DNA of 64,000 bases, taken from NCBI GenBank assembly GCA_016719395.1, contig JADJZF010000003.1, positions 186,001 through 250,000 of the forward strand, written 5' to 3'. How positions within the stretch are numbered: the first letter of the stretch is position 1; each line of letters begins with the position of its first letter. The position numbers and the translations under genes were made by a program. The notes beneath the pieces were generated by a model. That model was not told the DNA's origin, did not search any database, and saw nothing but the letters and a program-made list of their open reading frames with translations. This document shows positions 57,307 through 64,000 of this stretch, piece after piece. Source of the stretch: Candidatus Amarobacter glycogenicus. Lineage in GTDB: Bacteria; Chloroflexota; Dehalococcoidia; Tepidiformales; Tepidiformaceae.

Positions 57307-58233
57307 ATGACCAGTCCGGTTGCCGGACCGGCGGACTTCGTGACGTTCCCTGGTGCCGTGCGCCCCACGCGGCACCACTGGGTCGACTCTTATGGCGTCC
57401 ACATCGCCGTGTGCGAATGGGGCGCCAGCGAGAACCCGCCGCTCTTCCTCGTCCACGGCGGAAGCGACTTCGCCGGGACGTTCGACGTCTTCGCCCCCTT
57501 GCTCGCGGCGGCGGGCTGGCGAGTGATCGCCTGGGACCACCGCGGCCACGGTGATTCGGACCATGCGGCGCTCTACAGCTGGGACGCCGACGTCCGGGAC
57601 GCGCTCTCGGTGCTCGACGCGATAACGCCCGACCCTGTCCCCGTGATCGCACACTCGAAGGGTGGCGGCATGATGCTTCAGCTCGCCGAAACCCTTCCTC
57701 TCCGGATGTCGAAGCTCGTCGTCATCGACGGTCTTCCATCACCCGACCCCCACCCCGACGTTTCGGACCACGAGCAGCGGCGCTTCAGCAGCAAGAACCT
57801 CGCGGCATGGTTGGACCACCGCCGCAACGCTGCCGCGAACTTCCGCAAGCCGGGCACTCTGGAGGAACTCGCGAAGCGCCGCAAGCGGATGAACCCGCGC
57901 CTCTCGGATGAGTGGCTGCTCTACCTCGCGAGCATCGGCGCGCGGAAGGATGCGGACGGCTGGCGCTGGAAGCTGGACCCGGCGATCCGCTTCGGCGGCT
58001 TCGGTCCGTGGCGGCCGGATTGGTCGCTGGAACGGCTGAAGACGATGACTGTCCCGCTACTCGGGCTCACCGCGACCGTCGAAGAAGAGATGGGCTGGGG
58101 GACGAACCACAAAGCGCTCGAGCCGTACCTCCCGCCGGGCGGCCGGCTCGTCTCGTTCGAGAACACGGGCCACTTCATCCACATCGAACATCCGCGGCGA
58201 GTCGCCGACATGGTGCTGGACTTCCTCGCATGA
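57307..58233 (+). CDS. Alpha/beta hydrolase
   Basis: A 308-residue alpha/beta hydrolase with the oxyanion segment FLVHGGSDFAGTFD, WDHRGHGDSDH, nucleophile serine in VIAHSKGGGM and the catalytic histidine in FENTGHFIHIEHP. Start ATG 57307 with GGAGG at 57296-57300 (spacing 6). The frame is open into the tRNA-Gly gene. It is coupled to a second, altered hydrolase (ATGA overlap). The ester or haloalkane substrate is unknown. Confidence 0.9.
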   Translation: MTSPVAGPADFVTFPGAVRPTRHHWVDSYGVHIAVCEWGASENPPLFLVHGGSDFAGTFDVFAPLLAAAGWRVIAWDHRGHGDSDHAALYSWDADVRDALSVLDAITPDPVPVIAHSKGGGMMLQLAETLPLRMSKLVVIDGLPSPDPHPDVSDHEQRRFSSKNLAAWLDHRRNAAANFRKPGTLEELAKRRKRMNPRLSDEWLLYLASIGARKDADGWRWKLDPAIRFGGFGPWRPDWSLERLKTMTVPLLGLTATVEEEMGWGTNHKALEPYLPPGGRLVSFENTGHFIHIEHPRRVADMVLDFLA

Positions 58234-58880
58234 CCGTATTTGTCGCCCACAACCAGGTGAAGCTTGCCCTTCACACTCTGCGCGAGGGGGACGGCCCGTC
58301 CCTCCTCCTCCTTCATGCGCTCGGCGAACATTCGCCCGGCGCCGTGCCCGCGGAGTTCGAAGCATGGCCGGGACGTATCTTCGCCCTCGACTTTACCGGC
58401 CACGGCGCGTCGACCGTCCCCGGCGGAGGTGGCTACACAGCCGAAGTACTGATGGGCGACGCTGACTCGGCCCTCTGGATGACGGGCCCCGCGACCGTCG
58501 CCGGACGCGGACTCGGCGCCTACATCGCTTTGCTCATCGCCGGGGGCCGGCCGGAGCTTGTGCGAGGCGCCATCTTGCTCGACGGACCGGGGCTCGCGGG
58601 TGGCGGCGATCGACCGGGACCACTCAACATCCGGGGCGTCCCTGGCCGTTCGACGACGCCCGACCCGTTCGCCCTGGTCGAACTGTCGTCGGACCTCCGT
58701 CCGCCGGATTATGTCACTCGTTTTGCTGAACTGGCGGCGCTCAACTCGGGACTTGACCCGGCCATCGCGGTCTGCGGGAAGTCCCGGCCAGACTGGCTGA
58801 AAGCAGTCGCGGCAACCGAAGGCGTGCGGGAGATGGGGCTGGCGGAGGCGCTGAGGGCCTTTGCAGGAGCCCGGCCCTAG
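58230..58880 (+). CDS. Alpha/beta-hydrolase-like protein lacking the nucleophile
   Basis: A 216-residue protein with the alpha/beta hydrolase N-terminal half: LREGDGPSLLLLHALGEHSP and FALDFTGHGAS. The nucleophile elbow that should be G-x-S-x-G reads GRGLG, so the serine is Gly, and the C-terminus is short, without a recognisable catalytic His. It is probably not a hydrolase by the standard mechanism. It overlaps the preceding true hydrolase gene by four bases. Confidence 0.8.
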   Translation: MTVFVAHNQVKLALHTLREGDGPSLLLLHALGEHSPGAVPAEFEAWPGRIFALDFTGHGASTVPGGGGYTAEVLMGDADSALWMTGPATVAGRGLGAYIALLIAGGRPELVRGAILLDGPGLAGGGDRPGPLNIRGVPGRSTTPDPFALVELSSDLRPPDYVTRFAELAALNSGLDPAIAVCGKSRPDWLKAVAATEGVREMGLAEALRAFAGARP

Positions 58881-58883
58881 CCG

Positions 58884-59768
58884 CTACAGGTAGTTGAGCA
58901 GGGTCATGTTCGCTGTCTTGCCGATCGCCCCGAGGGCCGCTTCCAGCGCATTCTGGGCGGCGGTGAACTGGATGATCGTCTCGCTGATGTCGATGTCTTC
59001 GATCGAAGCGCGCAGCTCCTGAAGGTTCGTATCCGTATCGAGCGAGCGGTTCGTGGTCGACTCAAAGCGGTTGAGGCGTGCGCCGACATCGGCACGGGAG
59101 TTCAGGACGCTGTTCAGGGCCTGGTCGATGTCAGCGATAGAGCCATTGATCGTGGTTGTGGCGGCGTTGCTGTTCAGGTTGTCACGCAGCGCGATGAGGT
59201 CGGTGAACATGTCACCGAACACCTGGTCGCCGATGACGTTCACGGCGACGGCATCCTGGGCCGAGACCTGGCGGATGCGCTGGCCGGCGTCGCCCTGCCA
59301 GGTGACTGCGACCGGAGGGTTCCCTGAGACCTGGTACGCCGCCGTCTGCGTCTGGTGGCCGCTGAAGATGTACGCGCCGCCAAAGTTGGTGTTCGCCACC
59401 TGGGCAAGCTGCTGGATGATCTGGTTCACCTCGGTCGCGATACTGACTTTCTCGCTCGGCCCGAGTGTCCCGGTTGCGCCTTGCACGGTCAGTTCGCGCG
59501 CCCGCTGGAGGAGCTCCGTCGTGCTGTTGAGCGCCGATTCGGTGACGTTGAGAAACGCGGTGCCGTTTTCGAGATTGCGGCGCATCTGCGCTTCGAACGA
59601 GATGTTCTTTCGGTGCTGCATCGCGAGGGCGGCGCCCGTCGGGTCGTCGCTGGCGCGGTCGATCCTCCGGTTCGTCGAAAGCTGGCGCTGGACGCGGTCG
59701 GCCCGCTCCGTCGCATCGGCGAGGTAGCGCACCTGGTTGTGCGTGCGGGACTGGTCGCTGAGGCGCAT
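58884..59768 (-). CDS. flgL: Flagellar hook-filament junction protein FlgL
   Basis: A 294-residue FlgL (HAP3), a flagellin-like adaptor. N-terminal helix MRLSDQSRTHNQVRYLADAT and C-terminal helix with SIEDIDISETIIQFTAAQNA, the conserved D0/D1 coiled-coil parts. It is exported by the flagellar type III system. It follows flgK by 3 bases. Confidence 0.92.
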   Translation of the reverse strand: MRLSDQSRTHNQVRYLADATERADRVQRQLSTNRRIDRASDDPTGAALAMQHRKNISFEAQMRRNLENGTAFLNVTESALNSTTELLQRARELTVQGATGTLGPSEKVSIATEVNQIIQQLAQVANTNFGGAYIFSGHQTQTAAYQVSGNPPVAVTWQGDAGQRIRQVSAQDAVAVNVIGDQVFGDMFTDLIALRDNLNSNAATTTINGSIADIDQALNSVLNSRADVGARLNRFESTTNRSLDTDTNLQELRASIEDIDISETIIQFTAAQNALEAALGAIGKTANMTLLNYL

Positions 59769-59771
59769 GAC

Positions 59772-61493
59772 TTATCCGATCCCCGTCCGGTTGATGAGGG
59801 TGTCAAGCATCTCGTCGATTACCGAGATGACCTTCGCCGCGGCGTTGTAGGCGTGCTGGGCCGAGTTGAGGTTCGTGACCTCTTCATCGATGTTCACCCC
59901 GGAGACCGACTGCCGGAGCGTATCGAGGTGATCGACGAGCAGGTTGGCCGAGTCGTCCAGTCCCTTGGCGCGGTTCACGTCCGCGCCGAGGACAGAGACG
60001 ATGTTGCCGTAGAAAGTCGAAGCCGATGCCTCCACCTGGAGCGTGTTGTTCCCCACCGCGGTGAGGTCGGCGAGCTGTGCGGCAGCGGTGTAGGCCGCCC
60101 CGACGGTCATCGAGATTGTCGCCACAGTGTCTGGCCCACTGGTGAAGGTGATCGTCCCGCCGGGCGGGTTGATGGCTGCGAGCGTCGCCGTGCCGATTAC
60201 GGGGCCGGTGGCCGAGCCATACCGCAATTCAACGTTCGGTCCAGAGGCCACCAGGTGGTACGTCCCGGCCTGGAGGGTGCCAGCGAGAGAAACGCCGGTA
60301 GCGATGTTGCCGGCCGAAAGTGCTTCGTTCACGACCAGGTTTGCCGCCGCCAGCCCGGCGAGCATGTTCGGAGACTGTTCCAGGTTGGCGATGGCGAGCG
60401 CGTTCGCCGGGTTTCCCGGCTGGCCGGCTCCGGTCGCGGTCGCAATGGATTGCGGACTTCCGGCCAGCACCGAGTTCACGGCAATATCGGACGCGTCGTT
60501 GCCGGTGAAGAAGGCGAGGCCCGTCGCGTTGTTCAGGCCGTACCCGGCCTGGTGGATCGAGTTCACGGAGTTCATCAAGCCGGTGGCGAAGTTGTTCAGC
60601 TTGTTGATGAGCTCCGGAAGGGCAACATCGCGAGCATCCAACACGCCTCTGAGCTGTCCGCTGGCGACACTCACGTCGTCGTTATCAATGGCGAACTGGA
60701 GTTTCACCATCCCGGGGTCAAGCGGGTCGTCCACAGCGTTGATCGTCCGGACGGAGGTGCCGAAGACCAGTTCGTGGGTGCCCAGGTAAACGCTCATTGA
60801 ACCGGTTTCGTCTTCTGAATAGTTGATGCTTCCAAGGCTGGACAGTTCGTCCAGGAGGACGTCGCGGCGATCGCGGAGGTCGTTGGCCATGTCGCCATTG
60901 AGTTCCACCTGCTTGATCTGCAGGTTCAGTCCAGCTATCTCGGTGGCTTTGGCGTTGATCTCTTCGCCGATGCCGGTCACTTTCTGGTTCAGATCCTGAC
61001 GCTGCTGTGTCAGCTGCGCGTGCGCGGTCTGGAGCCGGAGGGTGAAGGTGGTCGTCGCGTGGATGAGCGCTGTCCGCGCGGGAGAGGACTCCGGTTCGTT
61101 CACAACATCGTGCCAGGCTGCCCAGAACTTCCCGAGGAGCGCCGAGATCCCGTCGTCGGACGGGTCGTTGAACACGACTTCGGCATTGCCGAGCGGCGTG
61201 GCAAGCGAGGCGAACTGGCCCTGGCTGGAGATGCTCTGGCGGGCCTGGAAGTCGAGAAAGGTGTCGCGGATGCGGTTCACGTCTTTCGCATCGACGCCCA
61301 TGCCCGCGCGTCCGAGGAGATTGTCGCGGGTGAAGTGGTCACTACCGTCGATCCCGATGGGGCGAAGGAGCACACGCTGCCGGCTAAAGCCCGGCGTCTG
61401 CGCGTTGGCGATGTTGTGCGAAGCAACATCAACAGCGAGCTGGTGAGCCCGGAGCGCCTTAACGGCGGTATCGAGACCGATAGACAAGCCCAA
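59772..61493 (-). CDS. flgK: Flagellar hook-associated protein FlgK
   Basis: A 573-residue FlgK (HAP1): start GLSIGLDTAVKALRAHQLAV, NIANAQTPGFSRQRV (flagellar rod/hook N-terminal motif), and C-terminal NLNSAQHAYNAAAKVISVID, the D0 helix. The middle part is beta-rich. Lies between flgN and flgL in the leftward operon. Confidence 0.94.
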   Translation of the reverse strand: MGLSIGLDTAVKALRAHQLAVDVASHNIANAQTPGFSRQRVLLRPIGIDGSDHFTRDNLLGRAGMGVDAKDVNRIRDTFLDFQARQSISSQGQFASLATPLGNAEVVFNDPSDDGISALLGKFWAAWHDVVNEPESSPARTALIHATTTFTLRLQTAHAQLTQQRQDLNQKVTGIGEEINAKATEIAGLNLQIKQVELNGDMANDLRDRRDVLLDELSSLGSINYSEDETGSMSVYLGTHELVFGTSVRTINAVDDPLDPGMVKLQFAIDNDDVSVASGQLRGVLDARDVALPELINKLNNFATGLMNSVNSIHQAGYGLNNATGLAFFTGNDASDIAVNSVLAGSPQSIATATGAGQPGNPANALAIANLEQSPNMLAGLAAANLVVNEALSAGNIATGVSLAGTLQAGTYHLVASGPNVELRYGSATGPVIGTATLAAINPPGGTITFTSGPDTVATISMTVGAAYTAAAQLADLTAVGNNTLQVEASASTFYGNIVSVLGADVNRAKGLDDSANLLVDHLDTLRQSVSGVNIDEEVTNLNSAQHAYNAAAKVISVIDEMLDTLINRTGIG

Positions 61494-61502
61494 CCGGCCC
61501 TC

Positions 61503-61986
61503 CTAGGCGCTCCGCGAGACAGTCCCGCGCGAGTTGCTGACTCCCCGGCGGCCGTTGCTGCCGTATCCGGGGGCGAGGTATCCGCCAAGCATGTTGGCCC
61601 AGCGGTCGCGCAGCTTCATCGCGTTCAGGAGGAGGCGCGCATTCTGCTCCTGCGCGTCCCGGAGTTCCCGCGCCCGTGCCCCAAGCTGGAGCCGGGCCTC
61701 GGCGAAGCCATCAACTCCGAGATCATCGGCAAGTGGGAGGAGATCTTCGAGCGTGAGCGCCTCGGCGCCGACGGATCTAAGGAGATTCAAACGGTTCGCC
61801 TCGAGCGCCTCGATGCTATTCGCAGCATCGATCATCCGGTTGCTGATCCCCGCGACAGCGTCGAAGTCGGACTCGACCAGGGCCTGCTGTTCATCCAACG
61901 CGAGGCGCATGAGTGCCGCGAGCGCCTGCTCTTCCTCCCAGAAGAGGGGAGAGGACCTGTTGGAGGACCTCCGCCGGCGTGGGCAC
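61503..61986 (-). CDS. flgN: Flagellar chaperone FlgN, probably frameshifted
   Basis: A helical protein (about 160 residues) with FlgN features: EEEQALAALMRLALDEQQAL, ALEANRLNLLRSVG, ARELRDAQEQNARLLLNAMK. FlgN escorts FlgK and FlgL to export. The N-terminal part (PTPAEVLQQVLSPLL), from GTG 61986, which lies 2 bases after the flgM stop, is in another frame. The break lies at about 61936-61950. One extra base makes a continuous helix. An alternative is a shorter protein from ATG 61910. Confidence 0.75.
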
Positions 61987-61988
61987 CT

Positions 61989-62294
61989 TCAGCTCCCGAG
62001 CCCATTCGCGATGAGCCGCTCGGCGATCTCGCGGGCATTGGAGCGGTAGCTACCGCTGGCGATGGCCGCTTTGAGGGCGGCTACCTTCTCGGCACGAACA
62101 TCTCGCGACTCGCCTACGGCCTGGGCCGCCTCGGCGACGAGACGCCCGCGGTTGGAGAGGCTGATGGCATCCTGGCGGCCGCGGGCCTTGATGGCGGCCG
62201 CGGATGCGGCGGAGTCATGCGTTGAGCCCGCCCCGGCTGCTCCTGCCGGGTTCAGACTGGCGCCGGAAAGGTTCAGGCCGTCAATTCGTGCCAC
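61989..62294 (-). CDS. flgM: Anti-sigma-28 factor FlgM
   Basis: A 101-residue FlgM with a Gly/Ala/Ser-rich unstructured start and the conserved C-terminal helix region DVRAEKVAALKAAIASGSYR followed by SNAREIAERL. It holds FliA (sigma-28) inactive until the hook is complete and is then exported. Position flgM-flgN-flgK-flgL is the standard late-gene operon. Confidence 0.88.
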   Translation of the reverse strand: MARIDGLNLSGASLNPAGAAGAGSTHDSAASAAAIKARGRQDAISLSNRGRLVAEAAQAVGESRDVRAEKVAALKAAIASGSYRSNAREIAERLIANGLGS

Positions 62295-62305
62295 GGTGCC
62301 GCCTC

Positions 62306-63049
62306 CTACTGCGTGATGTTGGTCGCGATGGCCAGCATTGCGTCGCCGACCGCGAAGGTTTTCGCACAGGCGGAATAGGCCCGCTGTGCGACGATCATGT
62401 TCGTGAACTCTTCCGCCATATCGACATTGGAGCCTTCGAGCGCACCGGTCCGCAATGCGGCGAAACCCTCAGTTGCCGCGGCGCCGACCGTGATCTCGCC
62501 AGTGTTGGCGGAATCGAGGTAGAGGCCCTCACCCAGGATCTGGAGGCCCTGCGGGTTCCGGAACCTCGCGAAAGAGAGCTGCCCGAGTTCCTGGCGAACG
62601 CCGTCCAGGTCCAACGCGGAGATGATCCCCGCAGCGTCGACCTGGGGCTGGGTCCAGAGCGGGGGCATCTGGATCGCTGGCTCGAGGAAGCGGCCGTTGG
62701 CGGCCAGGATGTTGCCATCGACGTCGGGCTCGAGAGCCCCGAAGCGGGTGTAGACGATTGCGCCATCGAAGTCCCGGACACGCAGGAACGCGTCTCCTTC
62801 GATCGCGAAGTTCAGCGGGTTGTCCGTGACCTGGGTCATCGCCTGGGAGAAGATCAGGTCACTTGTCGTTTCGGCGACGCCGAGGCGTCCGGCGTCGGGG
62901 TCGATTTCCGGCGAAGGGACGCCTTCATGCAACGGCCTCAGCTTCTTGAATGAGAAAGCGTTGGCATTAGCGACGTTGTGACTGATGACGTCGAGCTTGT
63001 TCTGGTTGTGGGTCATGCCGCTGGCAGCGGCCCCGAGGATAGATGGCAT
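62306..63049 (-). CDS. flgG: Flagellar rod protein FlgG-type
   Basis: A 247-residue flagellar rod/hook family protein. N-terminus PSILGAAASGMTHNQNKLDV and SHNVANANAFSFKKL, central beta domain, and C-terminal EGSNVDMAEEFTNMIVAQRA-type helix (YSACAKTFAVGDAMLAIATN). FlgG forms the distal rod; FlgF is its paralogue. The assignment between FlgF and FlgG rests mainly on order. Follows the upstream rod gene by 2 bases. Confidence 0.85.
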   Translation of the reverse strand: MPSILGAAASGMTHNQNKLDVISHNVANANAFSFKKLRPLHEGVPSPEIDPDAGRLGVAETTSDLIFSQAMTQVTDNPLNFAIEGDAFLRVRDFDGAIVYTRFGALEPDVDGNILAANGRFLEPAIQMPPLWTQPQVDAAGIISALDLDGVRQELGQLSFARFRNPQGLQILGEGLYLDSANTGEITVGAAATEGFAALRTGALEGSNVDMAEEFTNMIVAQRAYSACAKTFAVGDAMLAIATNITQ

Positions 63050-63051
63050 GG

Positions 63052-63813
63052 CTACAACGCCCCCAGTTGGCCCGCGGCCTGGTCGAGCGTCCCATCAAGC
63101 ACGGAGAGGACTCGCTGGTTCGCCTGGTATGTCCTCTGGACCGCGAGCAGCGAGGTCATTTCTTCGACGAGGATCGAGTTCGAACCCTCCAGTAGACCCT
63201 GGCGGAGTCCAGGCCCACCGATGGGCGGCTGGCCCTGGCCGGTCGTCTGGAAGTGAGCCTCGCCCGCTCTTACGAGCTGGTTCGGCGTGAAATCGAGGAT
63301 GCCGAGGCGGGCGATCTCGACGCCCTGGTCGAGGATGCCCCCATCGACCGAGACGGAGACCATGTTCGAGGGGAGGTTGATGTGCTGGCCGCTTTCATCG
63401 AGCACGAAGTAGCCCTGGCTGGTCACCAGGTCCCCGTTCGCGTCGCGGCCAAAGCGGCCGTCCCGTGTCGAGTAGACCGTCCCATCGGGCGTTTCGACCT
63501 GGAAGAAGCCTTCCTGGATGGCGAAGTCGAGCTCGTTGCCTGTGGTGCGCAACATCCCCTGTCCGAAGTCAGTCGCGAACTCGGCGATGAACGTGCCGGT
63601 GCCGATCTGTCCGACAACCTGTTGAATGCGTGATGTGATTGGCGCGGGAACGGGCGCCTGCTGCGAAAGCAGCACGTCCTCGAATGGCTGCTGGACCGCG
63701 AACTCGCGTTTGAACCCGGCGGTATCGGCGTTGGCGATGTTGTTCGCGAGGACGTCCTGGTAGCGCCAGGCAGCCTCCATCGCTGTGAAGGCGCTATAGA
63801 GACCTTTGATCAT
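63052..63813 (-). CDS. flgF: Flagellar rod protein FlgF/FlgG-type
   Basis: A 253-residue rod protein with the motif DVLANNIANADTAGFKREF near the N-terminus and the C-terminal NSILVEEMTSLLAVQRTYQA helix. It lies before the second rod gene, so flgF is the more likely identity, although the sequence also resembles FlgG. Its start overlaps the end of the right-edge gene by about 20 bases. Confidence 0.85.
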   Translation of the reverse strand: MIKGLYSAFTAMEAAWRYQDVLANNIANADTAGFKREFAVQQPFEDVLLSQQAPVPAPITSRIQQVVGQIGTGTFIAEFATDFGQGMLRTTGNELDFAIQEGFFQVETPDGTVYSTRDGRFGRDANGDLVTSQGYFVLDESGQHINLPSNMVSVSVDGGILDQGVEIARLGILDFTPNQLVRAGEAHFQTTGQGQPPIGGPGLRQGLLEGSNSILVEEMTSLLAVQRTYQANQRVLSVLDGTLDQAAGQLGAL

Positions 63814-64000
63814 GGCTGACCTTCCTCCGTTGCATGATGCGCAGGAACGCGAAAGCGAGGCCGCCAGCGGCGGCGGCGATGGTGATCGTGCGACCTATTC
63901 GTTCGCGCAGCGAGGGCGGCGACGCTTCGCCGGTTTCGGGGAGCTGACCCGGACGGATGTCTCCCGCCGCACCACCTGAAGCGTCGTCTCCGATGACCGT
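63794..64000 (-). CDS. C-terminal end of a membrane-anchored protein with an LPETG motif, partial
   Basis: This frame enters from the right edge and ends at TAG 63794-63796. It reads a Gly/Asp-rich stretch, then QLPETGEASPPSLRERIG, a hydrophobic segment (TITIAAAAGGLAFAFL) and a basic tail with RIMQRRK. LPETG, a hydrophobic stretch and a positive tail are the three parts of a sortase sorting signal, though the spacer is longer than usual. The other two frames are stop-containing or Arg-rich. The protein upstream of 64000 is not visible, so its role is unknown; it is probably in the same operon as the rod genes. Confidence 0.5.
   Translation of the reverse strand, partial: TVIGDDASGGAAGDIRPGQLPETGEASPPSLRERIGRTITIAAAAGGLAFAFLRIMQRRKVSHDQRSL

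Noticed and set aside
59355..60800. A 481-codon rightward frame opposite flgK and flgL
   Set aside because: Composition (Arg/Gly/Val-rich, no motif) is that of a shadow frame of the flagellar genes.

Overview
The window is a GC-rich chromosomal segment that is almost fully coding and carries no phage, insertion sequence or CRISPR array. Gene content and order suggest a free-living, flagellated, aerobic-type heterotroph. Signs of this are Tat export, ThyX instead of ThyA, RNase J, a fused AccD-AccA, several class III CoA-transferases and an acyl-CoA dehydrogenase. Chloroflexota, in the Dehalococcoidia/Tepidiforma direction, fits best; this is an inference from gene content and not a measured phylogeny.

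Layout. 0-13 kb is a housekeeping block, mostly rightward and tightly coupled: yceD-rpmF-fabD-fabG-nusB/acpP-tatA-tatC-tauE-udg-rnj-ftsK-accDA. It links fatty-acid initiation, ribosome and transcript processing, protein export and DNA translocation. 13-37 kb is mixed metabolism and envelope: a second TauE-like permease, an exported metallopeptidase, thyX, an HxlR-type regulator with a divergent VOC protein, CoA-transferases, SDRs, a membrane-tethered LuxR-type regulator, an E2-like protein without its catalytic residues beside lipB, yebC, a MarC-like protein, a CYTH-CHAD protein, sucD, an SMP-30 protein and an aminotransferase. 37.5-46 kb is the translation cluster tRNA-Thr/tRNA-Tyr/tRNA-Thr-tuf-rpmG-secE-nusG, then rplK-rplA. 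A leftward peptide-type ABC importer lies between nusG and rplK. 46-58.9 kb holds a three-domain acyl-ligase/carrier/acyltransferase protein, an MBL hydrolase, a DinB-like protein, an acyl-CoA dehydrogenase with a CRP-like palindrome upstream, a glycan-assembly group (GT2, GT-C-like, flippase, GT4), tRNA-Gly and two alpha/beta hydrolases. 58.9-64 kb is a leftward flagellar operon (flgF, flgG, flgM, flgN, flgK, flgL).

A striking property is the number of interrupted genes. Nine genes carry a single frame change and two carry an in-frame stop. They include genes expected to be essential (tuf, ftsK). Most breaks sit in G/C runs or short repeats, so uncorrected base-calling or assembly errors are the simplest explanation. 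I annotate these as one gene each and give the break point.

The most unusual biology is: (1) an in-frame NusB-ACP fusion with an internal start; (2) a LuxR-type DNA-binding domain joined through one membrane segment to a LolA/MucB-like plus DUF4367-like exterior; (3) a dihydrolipoamide acyltransferase-like protein lacking both the lipoyl lysine and the catalytic His-Asp motif, overlapping lipB; (4) the AMP-ligase/carrier/PlsC fusion; and (5) a possible LPETG sorting signal at the right edge.
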